DNA from: Gammaproteobacteria bacterium
GTDB lineage: Bacteria > Pseudomonadota > Gammaproteobacteria > Chromatiales > Chromatiaceae
Length of the DNA: 11,444 nucleotides
Assembly (NCBI GenBank): GCA_013041975.1
Contig: JABDQZ010000383.1
Span: 1 to 11,444 of the forward strand
Direction: 5' to 3'
Made by a program: the position numbers and the translations under genes. Under the pieces are notes generated by a model. That model had not been told where the DNA came from. It ran no database searches and worked only from the letters and a program-made list of their open reading frames with translations. This document shows, piece after piece, positions 1-6,790 of this stretch; the first letter of the stretch is position 1, and the number at the start of each line of letters is the position of its first letter.

Positions 1-3000
1 CCATTACTCCCTGTTACCGGTGTTGGCGTAGAAGAATCATCTGTCATATTGACTTCGGTATGATCGGCTGCAGTTTTCTTTTTCGGCAGAAACTGCGAAA
101 GCAATAGCCAGATACCGCGTATTGCATAGAACACAAATATGATGAAAGCCACCAGTTTGCCCCACAGCATCAGCAACACAGGCATGGAAGCAGGTGATGA
201 TGAAGAACCACCGCCGCCACCATGACGTGGTGGCTCATTGGTCAGGGCAATAGTTTCACCTTCCGGCATACCGGCAGCGGCCACTTCAATCAGAGACTTG
301 CTGGCCTTGATACAGCCCAGAGGAATAACTATCAATGTCAGAATGGTCGAAACCATTACACCGGATGCCAGCGAAATTGCCATGCCCTGGAAAATGGGAT
401 CAAAGAAAATCACCGATGAGCCTGCAACCAGTGCCAGAGCCGTTATCATGATAGGCCGTGTTCTGGTTTTACATGCCAGAATGACAGCTTCTGTAACCGG
501 TGTCCCGGACTGCACTTCGTGAATGGAAAAATCCACCAGGAGAATGGAGTTTCTGACGATAATTCCAGCCAGGGCTATCCAGCCGATCATGGAGGTGGCG
601 GTGAATTCTCCACCCCAGCCCATCTGATAGAACAGCATGTGAGCCGGAATAATACCCAGTAACGTTAGTGGTATCGGCGCCATGATCAAAGCCGGAATAC
701 GGAAATTGCCAAATTCCCAGACAACCAGAATGTAGATCAGAACCAGAGCAACTCCAAATGCCGCCCCCATGTCGCGGAAAGTTTCAAAAGTTACCGTCCA
801 CTCACCAGTCCATTCAATGGCTGATTTCTGATCACTTTCAGGAGCCCCAAACCAGTTGATAGTGCCAGCATCCTGACCAATTCTGACGCCATCCGGAGTC
901 ACATAATCCAGTTCTCTAAGGGCATCCTGAACCTGAAACATGCCGTAGACAGGAGCGGCCAAATCACCACCAACATCCGCTGTAACATATTCAACCGAGC
1001 GCAGATCCTTGTGGTAAATAATGTCTTCTTCCGGCACCAGCTGGAATTCACCCAGTTCACGCAATGACAGAATCTTTCCATTCTTGGAATGAATTGGCAG
1101 ATCACCCAAGCGGGTAATCTGGGAACGTTCAGCCAGCGGGACCTGGATGGCAATATTCACCGGCTCATGTCCAGCATGCTGTTTGACATCACCCAGCATG
1201 GTACCGCCCAGTGCCATGGACAGATTGCGATTGATGACGTCTACGGAAATCCCTTTACGCGAGGCTTTTTCATTATCAACCTTAAACCGCCAGTAATCAT
1301 AAGGCTGAAGCAGATAGTTATCTACATCACGCAGGCTCTCGGCACTGGAAAATATTTCGGTCAGGTCAGCCGCGACCTGTTTACGCGTTTCCGCGTCAGG
1401 GCCATGTACCTCTGCCACAACGGATTGCAGCACCGGTGGACCTGGCGGCATTTCCACAATAGCAAACTTGGCACCCGTTCCTTGGGTGATCGGCAACAGA
1501 TCCTGACGAGCCTGAACGGCAATATCGTGACTGGAGCGGTCGCGCTCGTCCTTATCCAACAACTGCACCTGCAGCTCTGCCTGCCATGGTTCTTTACGTA
1601 AATAGTAATGGCGTACCATACCGTTGAAATCAAATGGCTTGGCTGTTCCTGCATAGACCTGCACTGCAGTCACTTCCGGCATCTTGCGAATTTTCTCAGC
1701 CATCAGATGAGCCATGTTGGCCGTTAACGGTAATGCTGAGCCTTCAGGTAAATCCAGTACCACGGAAAATTCCGGCTTGTTATCCAGAGGCAGCATCTTC
1801 ACTGCAACCAGATTGAAGTAGAACAAAGAACAGGCCACCATGAAGGCCACCCACATACCCAGGCGGAACAGACGCTGTTTGGATTTACTTTCAATCAAGG
1901 GGGTCAGAATCTTGCGATAAAAACCTTCCAGCTTTTCTGATTCAGCATGCTCACGTTTTTCAGCACGCTCCAGATAATTCAGAGACGGACGCAGCCATTT
2001 GGATATAGCCAGCCACGGTGTAAATACAAAAGCGGCAAAAAGTGAAATAGCCATGGCAACCGAACCCAGCGCAGGAATCGGCTCCATGTAAGGCCCCATC
2101 ATGCCACTGACAAAGCCCATAGGCAGCAAAGCGCCAATTACGGTAAACGTGGCCAGTATCGTCGGGTTACCAACTTCGCGAACCGCATCAACTGCCGTTG
2201 CAGTATCGGTTTTACCGGCCTCTAGCCAACGGCGATAAATATTCTCGACAACAACGATGGCATCATCAACCAGGATACCAATAGAAAAAATCAACGCGAA
2301 CAGGCTCACGCGATCAACGGTATAGCCCATCAGCCATGCACCGAATATTGTCATCAGCAAGACGACAGGAATCACCAGCACGACGACTGCAGCAGGCCTG
2401 AAAGCTCTAAATGCGAACAATACGAGGAAAAAGACAAAGCCGGTTGCCATGAACAGTTTGAAAATCAGGCTATTAACCTTGTCATCAGCAGTTTTTCCGT
2501 AGTTTCGGGTTACGCTGACTTCAACGTTTGTGGGAATACTTACGCCCTTGAGCGCTTCAACACGCTTGATAATATTATTGGCAACGGTAACCCCATTGGT
2601 GCCTTCTTTTTTCGCAATAGCCACGGTGACAGCAGGAACACCCGAAATATTCATTTCACTGTTGCCATTATTACTGGAGTAATAGGCCACCAGTTGACTG
2701 GCATCTTCCGGACCTTGCGAGACAATCGCCACATCATGAACGTAAACAGGGATATTGTTATAGGTACCAACAACCAGCCCACTGATATCTTCTGGCGTGT
2801 GTAAAAAAGAGCCCGATACAACATTCAAACGTGAGCCGGAGCGCTCAACTCCGCCAGCCTGATGTTCTGAATTAGCCGTCTGTATGGTATTGGCAACCTG
2901 ATCGAGACTGATGCCATAGCCGGACAAACGTTCTGGAAAGACTTCAACCTTCACCTGTTCTGCACGTCCGCCAACCACAAAAGTATGACCAGTTTCCGGA

Positions 3001-3593
3001 ATTTCCTTGATGCTCTGCACCATGTCATGAGCCAACTTCCGTAACAGGCCGTCATCGACATCAGGAACACCGTTTTCATCAAGATCCTTTGACCAGAGAG
3101 TCAGTGTTACAACAGGTACATCATCAATACTCTTGGGCTTGACCAGTGGCTGGGATACGCCCGGCGGCACAATATCCAGATTAGATGCCAGCTTATCGTT
3201 GACCTTAACCAGGGACGGACCCATTTCTTCACCGACTTCAAACTGTACAGTCACCATGCCCCTGCCGCGCTCGGAAGCAGAATAAACATGCTTGACACCG
3301 GTAATTTCGAACATGATACGTTCCAGCGGTCCCATGGCCAGATTGGCCACCTCAGCTGCAGAGGCTCCCTCGTATTGCACCATGATGTCGATCATGGGCA
3401 CAGAAATCTGCGGATCTTCCTGACGCGGTGTCAGAATCAGACCAAGCAGCCCCATCATCAGCATAGCGATGAAAAGCAAAGGAGACAGTGGCGATTCAAT
3501 AAAGAAACGCGCTGTCCTGCCCGCAAGGCCGAGATGTGGTGCTTCGAAACCCTTGGTCACAGACGATTCTGTTGAAGAGTCCTTCTGGTTCAT
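1..3593 (-). CDS. RND-family efflux permease, 3' end cut by window edge
   Basis: Inner-membrane, proton-driven RND (COG0841/AcrB-type) exporter subunit. The frame opens at ATG 3591-3593 and stays open for 1197 codons to the left edge, so the C-terminus is missing. Visible parts: TM1 at about residues 38-54; a periplasmic porter domain with the typical phrase TPRQEDPQISVP; TM2-TM4 at about 380-450 with the proton-relay pair D443-D444 in ILVDDAIVVVEN; and a second half repeating this plan. TM10 carries GIIVRNSILLVDF, where R1014 sits at the position of the AcrB relay lysine. TM11 keeps R1044, R1046 and T1051. Oddities are a calcium-loop-like segment at residues 170-181 and a Gly/Ser linker followed by another hydrophobic stretch (about 1139-1166) after TM12. 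The visible length already exceeds the usual 1020-1070 residues. The ribosome site is weak (GGAT just before ATG). It is co-oriented with the adaptor gene upstream. Substrate unknown. Confidence 0.93.
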   Translation of the reverse strand, partial: MNQKDSSTESSVTKGFEAPHLGLAGRTARFFIESPLSPLLFIAMLMMGLLGLILTPRQEDPQISVPMIDIMVQYEGASAAEVANLAMGPLERIMFEITGVKHVYSASERGRGMVTVQFEVGEEMGPSLVKVNDKLASNLDIVPPGVSQPLVKPKSIDDVPVVTLTLWSKDLDENGVPDVDDGLLRKLAHDMVQSIKEIPETGHTFVVGGRAEQVKVEVFPERLSGYGISLDQVANTIQTANSEHQAGGVERSGSRLNVVSGSFLHTPEDISGLVVGTYNNIPVYVHDVAIVSQGPEDASQLVAYYSSNNGNSEMNISGVPAVTVAIAKKEGTNGVTVANNIIKRVEALKGVSIPTNVEVSVTRNYGKTADDKVNSLIFKLFMATGFVFFLVLFAFRAFRPAAVVVLVIPVVLLMTIFGAWLMGYTVDRVSLFALIFSIGILVDDAIVVVENIYRRWLEAGKTDTATAVDAVREVGNPTILATFTVIGALLPMGFVSGMMGPYMEPIPALGSVAMAISLFAAFVFTPWLAISKWLRPSLNYLERAEKREHAESEKLEGFYRKILTPLIESKSKQRLFRLGMWVAFMVACSLFYFNLVAVKMLPLDNKPEFSVVLDLPEGSALPLTANMAHLMAEKIRKMPEVTAVQVYAGTAKPFDFNGMVRHYYLRKEPWQAELQVQLLDKDERDRSSHDIAVQARQDLLPITQGTGAKFAIVEMPPGPPVLQSVVAEVHGPDAETRKQVAADLTEIFSSAESLRDVDNYLLQPYDYWRFKVDNEKASRKGISVDVINRNLSMALGGTMLGDVKQHAGHEPVNIAIQVPLAERSQITRLGDLPIHSKNGKILSLRELGEFQLVPEEDIIYHKDLRSVEYVTADVGGDLAAPVYGMFQVQDALRELDYVTPDGVRIGQDAGTINWFGAPESDQKSAIEWTGEWTVTFETFRDMGAAFGVALVLIYILVVWEFGNFRIPALIMAPIPLTLLGIIPAHMLFYQMGWGGEFTATSMIGWIALAGIIVRNSILLVDFSIHEVQSGTPVTEAVILACKTRTRPIMITALALVAGSSVIFFDPIFQGMAISLASGVMVSTILTLIVIPLGCIKASKSLIEVAAAGMPEGETIALTNEPPRHGGGGGSSSSPASMPVLLMLWGKLVAFIIFVFYAIRGIWLLLSQFLPKKKTAADHTEVNMTDDSSTPTPVTGSN

Positions 3594-3620
3594 ATATCCA
3601 AAATCCGTAAATACAAAAGA

Positions 3621-3635
3621 CTTGTCTTAAACAAG
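3621..3635. repeat. small hairpin between adaptor and permease genes
   Basis: CTTGT and ACAAG form a perfect 5-bp inverted repeat around a 5-nt loop in the 70-bp spacer between the two pump genes. It has no T-run, so it is not a convincing terminator. It could be a weak mRNA-processing or stability element, or chance. Confidence 0.25.
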
Positions 3636-3663
3636 CCTGAAATTCTTTATTATTCTTTACTGA

Positions 3664-4830
3664 CTACTGCGCTACGATGCTTTCACCCGAAGACCAACCA
3701 GCTGAAATGTTGGCCTTGGGATTAACCAGAACCTGCTCACCCGCTTTAACACCGGACAACACGCTGGTATAGCCCTGGCCCAGTTCCTGTCCAACCCGGA
3801 TCAAACGCAACTCGGGCTTACCGCTTTTGCCTTTGACATAGACCCCAGGCAGACTGCGCTTGTAACGGATGGCGGAAGTCGGAATCACCGGTAATTCAGT
3901 AGAAGGCGCATTCAGATCGGGCACCAGTACCTTGGCATACATGCCAGGAGCAGATACTCCCTGTGGCAGATCAAATTTGACTCTGACCGTGTGACGCTCG
4001 GCATCTGCCATCGGATAGATCTGTGCGACACGCACCGGTACGCGCTGCTTGCTCACATCCAGCTCAGCCAACAGCATCATGCCGTCAGTCAGACCTGGCG
4101 TCAGGCGTGAAGGCACATCGAGCGAAATTTGCAGATAGTCAAGATTGGCAAATTTAAGCAGTGGTTGACCTGGTTGAACGGTATCACCCACTTCGACGAA
4201 CTTTTTCATGATAACGCCATTGAATGGAGCAACACTCTTGGCATCACGCATTTTTGCATCCAGCGCTTGCAATTCGGCCTGAGCCTGAACGATCTGCATT
4301 TTGGCTGATTCGATCCTGGACTGCGAGGCAAAAAGATCCGCACCACGCTCAGCATCACGATTACGGCTACCAACAAAGCCCTCCATAGGCTTTGTGAAAA
4401 TTTCATCAAACAGGTTAGGCAGGGCCATACCACCCATCGCCTGCGCAGACTGGGGAGAGTAATATTCACGCGTATACTGCACACCGGCATTGCGCAGGGA
4501 GACTTCAGCATTAGCCAGCTGTGCGTAGGCAGCATTGCTCTTGGCGTGCAACTCGGACTCATCCAACGCAACCAGCAGGACTTTTTCCTCGAAAGTATCA
4601 CCTTCAATACCGGCGATAAAATTGACCCTGCCAGGTAATTGCGCAGCCAGCGTCACTTCCTTGAATGGCACAACCGTGCCACCTAGCGAAACAGTCGGTA
4701 TATCACGGGACAATTGTACTGGCGCATACTGTTCTTCTGCGATTGATACCGTGGAAGCAAGCATGAAGCCTGCAATCAAACTGAGCCCCAGGGAGCGTAT
4801 TTTTGAACTCATCCGCATCAGTTTATCCAT
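3664..4830 (-). CDS. RND efflux periplasmic adaptor (membrane fusion protein)
   Basis: HlyD/AcrA-type adaptor of 388 residues that should bridge the downstream RND permease to an outer-membrane channel. After the first ATG a Sec signal peptide is clear (hydrophobic core at about residues 13-27, likely cut after VSIA at residue 31). No lipobox cysteine is seen, so it is probably soluble periplasmic rather than a lipoprotein. The two lipoyl half-motifs lie at about 50-90 (GTVVPFKEVTLAAQLPG) and 198-230 (APFNGVI, VEVGDTVQPGQPL). Beta-barrel and membrane-proximal domains follow at about 232-385. The alpha-hairpin between the lipoyl halves is interrupted at about residues 122-170 by a Gly/Pro/Met/Phe-rich segment. 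Start choice: ATG at 4830 has no Shine-Dalgarno. ATG at 4818 (fifth codon) has GGAT about 7 nt upstream and also gives a complete signal peptide, so 4818 may be the real start. Confidence 0.92.
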   Translation of the reverse strand: MDKLMRMSSKIRSLGLSLIAGFMLASTVSIAEEQYAPVQLSRDIPTVSLGGTVVPFKEVTLAAQLPGRVNFIAGIEGDTFEEKVLLVALDESELHAKSNAAYAQLANAEVSLRNAGVQYTREYYSPQSAQAMGGMALPNLFDEIFTKPMEGFVGSRNRDAERGADLFASQSRIESAKMQIVQAQAELQALDAKMRDAKSVAPFNGVIMKKFVEVGDTVQPGQPLLKFANLDYLQISLDVPSRLTPGLTDGMMLLAELDVSKQRVPVRVAQIYPMADAERHTVRVKFDLPQGVSAPGMYAKVLVPDLNAPSTELPVIPTSAIRYKRSLPGVYVKGKSGKPELRLIRVGQELGQGYTSVLSGVKAGEQVLVNPKANISAGWSSGESIVAQ

Positions 4831-4919
4831 AAAAATATGATAATTTATAAAAAAATCAATGACTTATTGTTATTTGTTAAAGCTGATACTTCAATTGTGC
4901 ATCACTGAACTTAAAACAC

Positions 4920-4947
4920 AATATATACGCTTTTATTTGATAGTCAA
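4920..4947 (-). promoter_or_regulatory. putative sigma70 promoter of the efflux operon
   Basis: Read on the minus strand, TTGACT (4942-4947) and TATATT (4920-4925) are separated by 16 bp. Each matches its consensus at five of six positions. The predicted transcript would begin near 4912 and carry a leader of roughly 80-95 nt before the adaptor start. This is the best promoter-like pair upstream of the adaptor gene. It is inferred from sequence only. Confidence 0.5.
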
Positions 4948-4954
4948 CCACTAT
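4940..4954. repeat. inverted repeat over the pump promoter -35 (candidate operator)
   Basis: ATAGT-caacc-ACTAT is a perfect 5-bp inverted repeat with a 5-bp centre, about one and a half helical turns overall. It covers the putative -35 hexamer (4942-4947) of the efflux operon. The position would suit a repressor such as those that control many RND pumps, but no regulator gene is in this window. The arms are short enough for chance. Confidence 0.35.
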
Positions 4955-5001
4955 ATCTTGTGCCTGTTAATCAAAACGTCGTGCGTAAACTGTGCGAAAT
5001 C

Positions 5002-5010
5002 TGTGGATAA
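5002..5010 (-). promoter_or_regulatory. perfect DnaA-box sequence
   Basis: TGTGGATAA is the reverse complement of the strict DnaA box TTATCCACA. It lies in the divergent spacer between the pump operon and the GTPase gene. A matching box in the opposite orientation is at 11322-11330. A single box does not make an origin; it could be a regulatory or titration site, or coincidence. Confidence 0.4.
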
Positions 5011-5034
5011 CTCCGGGATAATTTTTATTTCTTA

Positions 5035-5069
5035 AAGGAAACAGAACCTTAAGGAAAACACCAAGGAAA
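5035..5069 (+). repeat. three copies of AAGGAAA
   Basis: AAGGAAA occurs at 5035-5041, 5051-5057 and 5063-5069, with start-to-start spacing of 16 and 12 bp. The middle copy overlaps the palindrome CCTTAAGG (5047-5054). No start codon with a following open frame is close by, so these are not obviously ribosome binding sites. They could be repeated protein-binding sites or simple purine-rich sequence. Confidence 0.35.
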
Positions 5070-5093
5070 TCACTTAACTAATGCAATCATAAA

Positions 5094-5123
5094 GGGAATT
5101 TTATTCGCAGGAAGACAATTCCC
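5094..5123. repeat. 7-bp inverted repeat in the divergent spacer
   Basis: GGGAATT (5094-5100) and AATTCCC (5117-5123) are perfect inverted arms around 16 nt. No T-run follows on either strand, so terminator function is unlikely. It lies roughly 60-130 bp upstream of the putative GTPase promoter, where an operator or activator site could be. Confidence 0.35.
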
Positions 5124-5185
5124 TGATTCATCAGTAATTTAAGTTTTAGAGCAAACTTTTTTATCGCAAAATAATTTTTCTCCAG

Positions 5186-5226
5186 TTGACAAACACTGAC
5201 AAATAAGACCTGATTGCTGTTATAAA
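5186..5226 (+). promoter_or_regulatory. putative promoter of the GTPase gene with TGACAAA direct repeats
   Basis: An extended -10 (TG-t-TATAAA, 5218-5226) is preceded by CTGACA (5196-5201) at a 19-bp spacing. A perfect TTGACA lies 10 bp further upstream (5186-5191) but has no good -10 at 17 bp. The heptamer TGACAAA is present twice, at 5187-5193 and 5197-5203, exactly 10 bp apart. The first copy overlaps the TTGACA and the second the CTGACA. Transcription would start near 5233. Confidence 0.45.
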
Positions 5227-5255
5227 ACTGATAAAAAATATGCCCCATATATACT

Positions 5256-5261
5256 AAGGAG
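5256..5261 (+). promoter_or_regulatory. strong Shine-Dalgarno of the GTPase gene
   Basis: AAGGAG lies 5 nt before ATG 5267 and fixes that start. It is the only near-consensus ribosome binding site seen in front of any gene in the window. Confidence 0.8.
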
Positions 5262-5266
5262 TCCCC

Positions 5267-6784
5267 ATGGGAGCCAGCACAATCATCGAAAATCGACTTA
5301 AACATCTGGAAACGCACCTGCAACAGGAAAACCCGGTTCTGCTCAATACAGTCCAGAGTTTCCGTCTGCTGGATAAAGTAGCCTATAAACTGGGCCTGCT
5401 GCACAAGGAAGAATCCTATGCCACGCAAATTCCCTGGTGGCCTCTGATCTCGGTACTTGGCACTTTCTCGGCAGGTAAGTCCTCATTTATCAATCATTAC
5501 CTGAAATACCCCCTGCAGCGCAGCGGCAACCAGGCGGTAGACGACAAGTTCACCGTGATCTGCTACAGCCGGGAGAAAAATGCGCATTCGTTGCCCGGTG
5601 TAGCGCTAGATGCCGATCCACGTTTCCCGTTTTATCAGATCAGCGATGAACTCGAGCTGGTGTCGGAAGGCGAAGGCCAGCGCATTGATTCCTATCTTCA
5701 ACTGAAAACCTGCCCGACTGAAACATTACGCGGTAAAATTATTATCGACTCCCCCGGGTTTGACGCCGATGCACAACGTAACTCGACACTGCGAATTACC
5801 GACCATATCATCGACCTGTCTGACCTGGTTCTGGTCTTTTTCGATGCCAGACATCCGGAACCAGGCGCCATGCGCGACACATTGGATCACCTGGTAAGCA
5901 ACACCATCAAACGCTCTGACTCAGGCAAATTTCTATACATCCTGAACCAGATTGATATCACCGCGCGAGAAGACAATCCTGAAGAAATAGTAGCCGCCTG
6001 GCAACGTGCCATGGGCGAACGCGGTCTGACAGCCGGACGTTTTTATACTGTTTATAACCCGGATCTGGCCCTGCCCATCGATGATGATCCCTTGAGACAA
6101 CGCTTTGAACGCAAGCGTGACAACGATCTTTCTGAAATTCACGAGCGCATGAACCAGGTTGAAGTCGAACGCGCCTATCGCATTATCGGCACACTGGAAA
6201 AAACAGCCACAGATCTTGAAGAAAAGGTCATACCAGTGTTAACCCGATTGGTGGAGAACTGGCGCAAGCGTGTATTGGTCACTGATGCCATTGTCTATCT
6301 ACTAATCATTGTCGGTTTGCTGGCAGGCAGCATCAAGCTCGGTTACTGGCAGGGACTGAGTTTTACCGCACCCTCCTGGCTACTGAACCTGACCTCTACA
6401 CCATTGAGCATCTACTCAACCGCTCTGGGTACTTATCTGGTATTGCTAGCTATTCACTTTGGTGTCAGACGCCTGGTGGCAAAGTCGATGAACGGCAAAA
6501 TCAAAAAAGAATCTGCTGCACTGGACGTACGCGGCAGCCTGCTTGACGCCTTCAAACGCAGCACAGTCAGCTGGCGAAGTGTATTTCACAAAACACCTGC
6601 TGGCTGGGGGCGTCGCTCACGTAAACTCCTATCACAGGTACTTCAGGATGCCGATAACTATGTGCAACGCCTGAATGACAGTTTTACCAATCCTTCGGGT
6701 GACGAAATCAAGCCTGTAACTGAACCTTCTCCGGAAATTGTCGTCACCGAAGAAGACAAGGCCGCTCATAAAGACATTGCATGA
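5267..6784 (+). CDS. membrane-anchored dynamin/EHD-like GTPase
   Basis: A 505-residue protein of the dynamin/EHD-like GTPase group. P-loop GTFSAGKSS is at residues 65-73, a switch-I candidate threonine at T96 (VDDKFT), and G3 DSPGF at 161-165. The G4 position reads NQID (227-230) instead of NKxD. The stretch LPGVALDADPRFPF (109-122), with VLVFFDARHPEPGAM and the spacing of motifs, recalls eukaryotic EHD proteins (PGNALVVDP, ILLFDAHK). A helical segment follows, then two hydrophobic segments at about 337-357 and 383-404, which predict a membrane hairpin, then a basic helical region and an acidic tail. Such GTPases bind or remodel membranes, but the role here is unknown. It has its own strong ribosome site and promoter-like sequence. 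The ROK kinase gene starts 6 bp after its stop, so the two are probably co-transcribed. Function by homology only. Confidence 0.85.
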   Translation: MGASTIIENRLKHLETHLQQENPVLLNTVQSFRLLDKVAYKLGLLHKEESYATQIPWWPLISVLGTFSAGKSSFINHYLKYPLQRSGNQAVDDKFTVICYSREKNAHSLPGVALDADPRFPFYQISDELELVSEGEGQRIDSYLQLKTCPTETLRGKIIIDSPGFDADAQRNSTLRITDHIIDLSDLVLVFFDARHPEPGAMRDTLDHLVSNTIKRSDSGKFLYILNQIDITAREDNPEEIVAAWQRAMGERGLTAGRFYTVYNPDLALPIDDDPLRQRFERKRDNDLSEIHERMNQVEVERAYRIIGTLEKTATDLEEKVIPVLTRLVENWRKRVLVTDAIVYLLIIVGLLAGSIKLGYWQGLSFTAPSWLLNLTSTPLSIYSTALGTYLVLLAIHFGVRRLVAKSMNGKIKKESAALDVRGSLLDAFKRSTVSWRSVFHKTPAGWGRRSRKLLSQVLQDADNYVQRLNDSFTNPSGDEIKPVTEPSPEIVVTEEDKAAHKDIA

Positions 6785-6790
6785 CTTGAT

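Noticed and set aside
1089..1601. A 170-codon plus-strand open frame inside the permease gene
   Set aside because: It is antisense to a continuous, clearly conserved RND coding frame, has no ribosome site and no recognisable protein features. The same holds for the smaller plus-strand frames at 222-522, 1634-1816 and 3288-3575.
1..3593. A possible frameshift or pseudogene in the permease because it is unusually long
   Set aside because: Reading all 1197 codons shows no stop, and all family motifs lie in one frame. The extra length comes from added segments, not disruption.
4206..4607. A 133-codon minus-strand open frame overlapping the adaptor
   Set aside because: It is an out-of-frame shadow of the adaptor. 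The adaptor frame carries the signal peptide and lipoyl motifs.
4831..5266. A replication origin, suggested by AT-rich DNA with a DnaA box
   Set aside because: There is only one box, no box cluster, no AT-rich 13-mer array and no origin-linked gene such as dnaA, dnaN, gyrB or mnmG.
5087..5428. A 113-codon minus-strand open frame across the spacer and GTPase start
   Set aside because: It is antisense to the well-supported GTPase N-terminus and shows no family resemblance.
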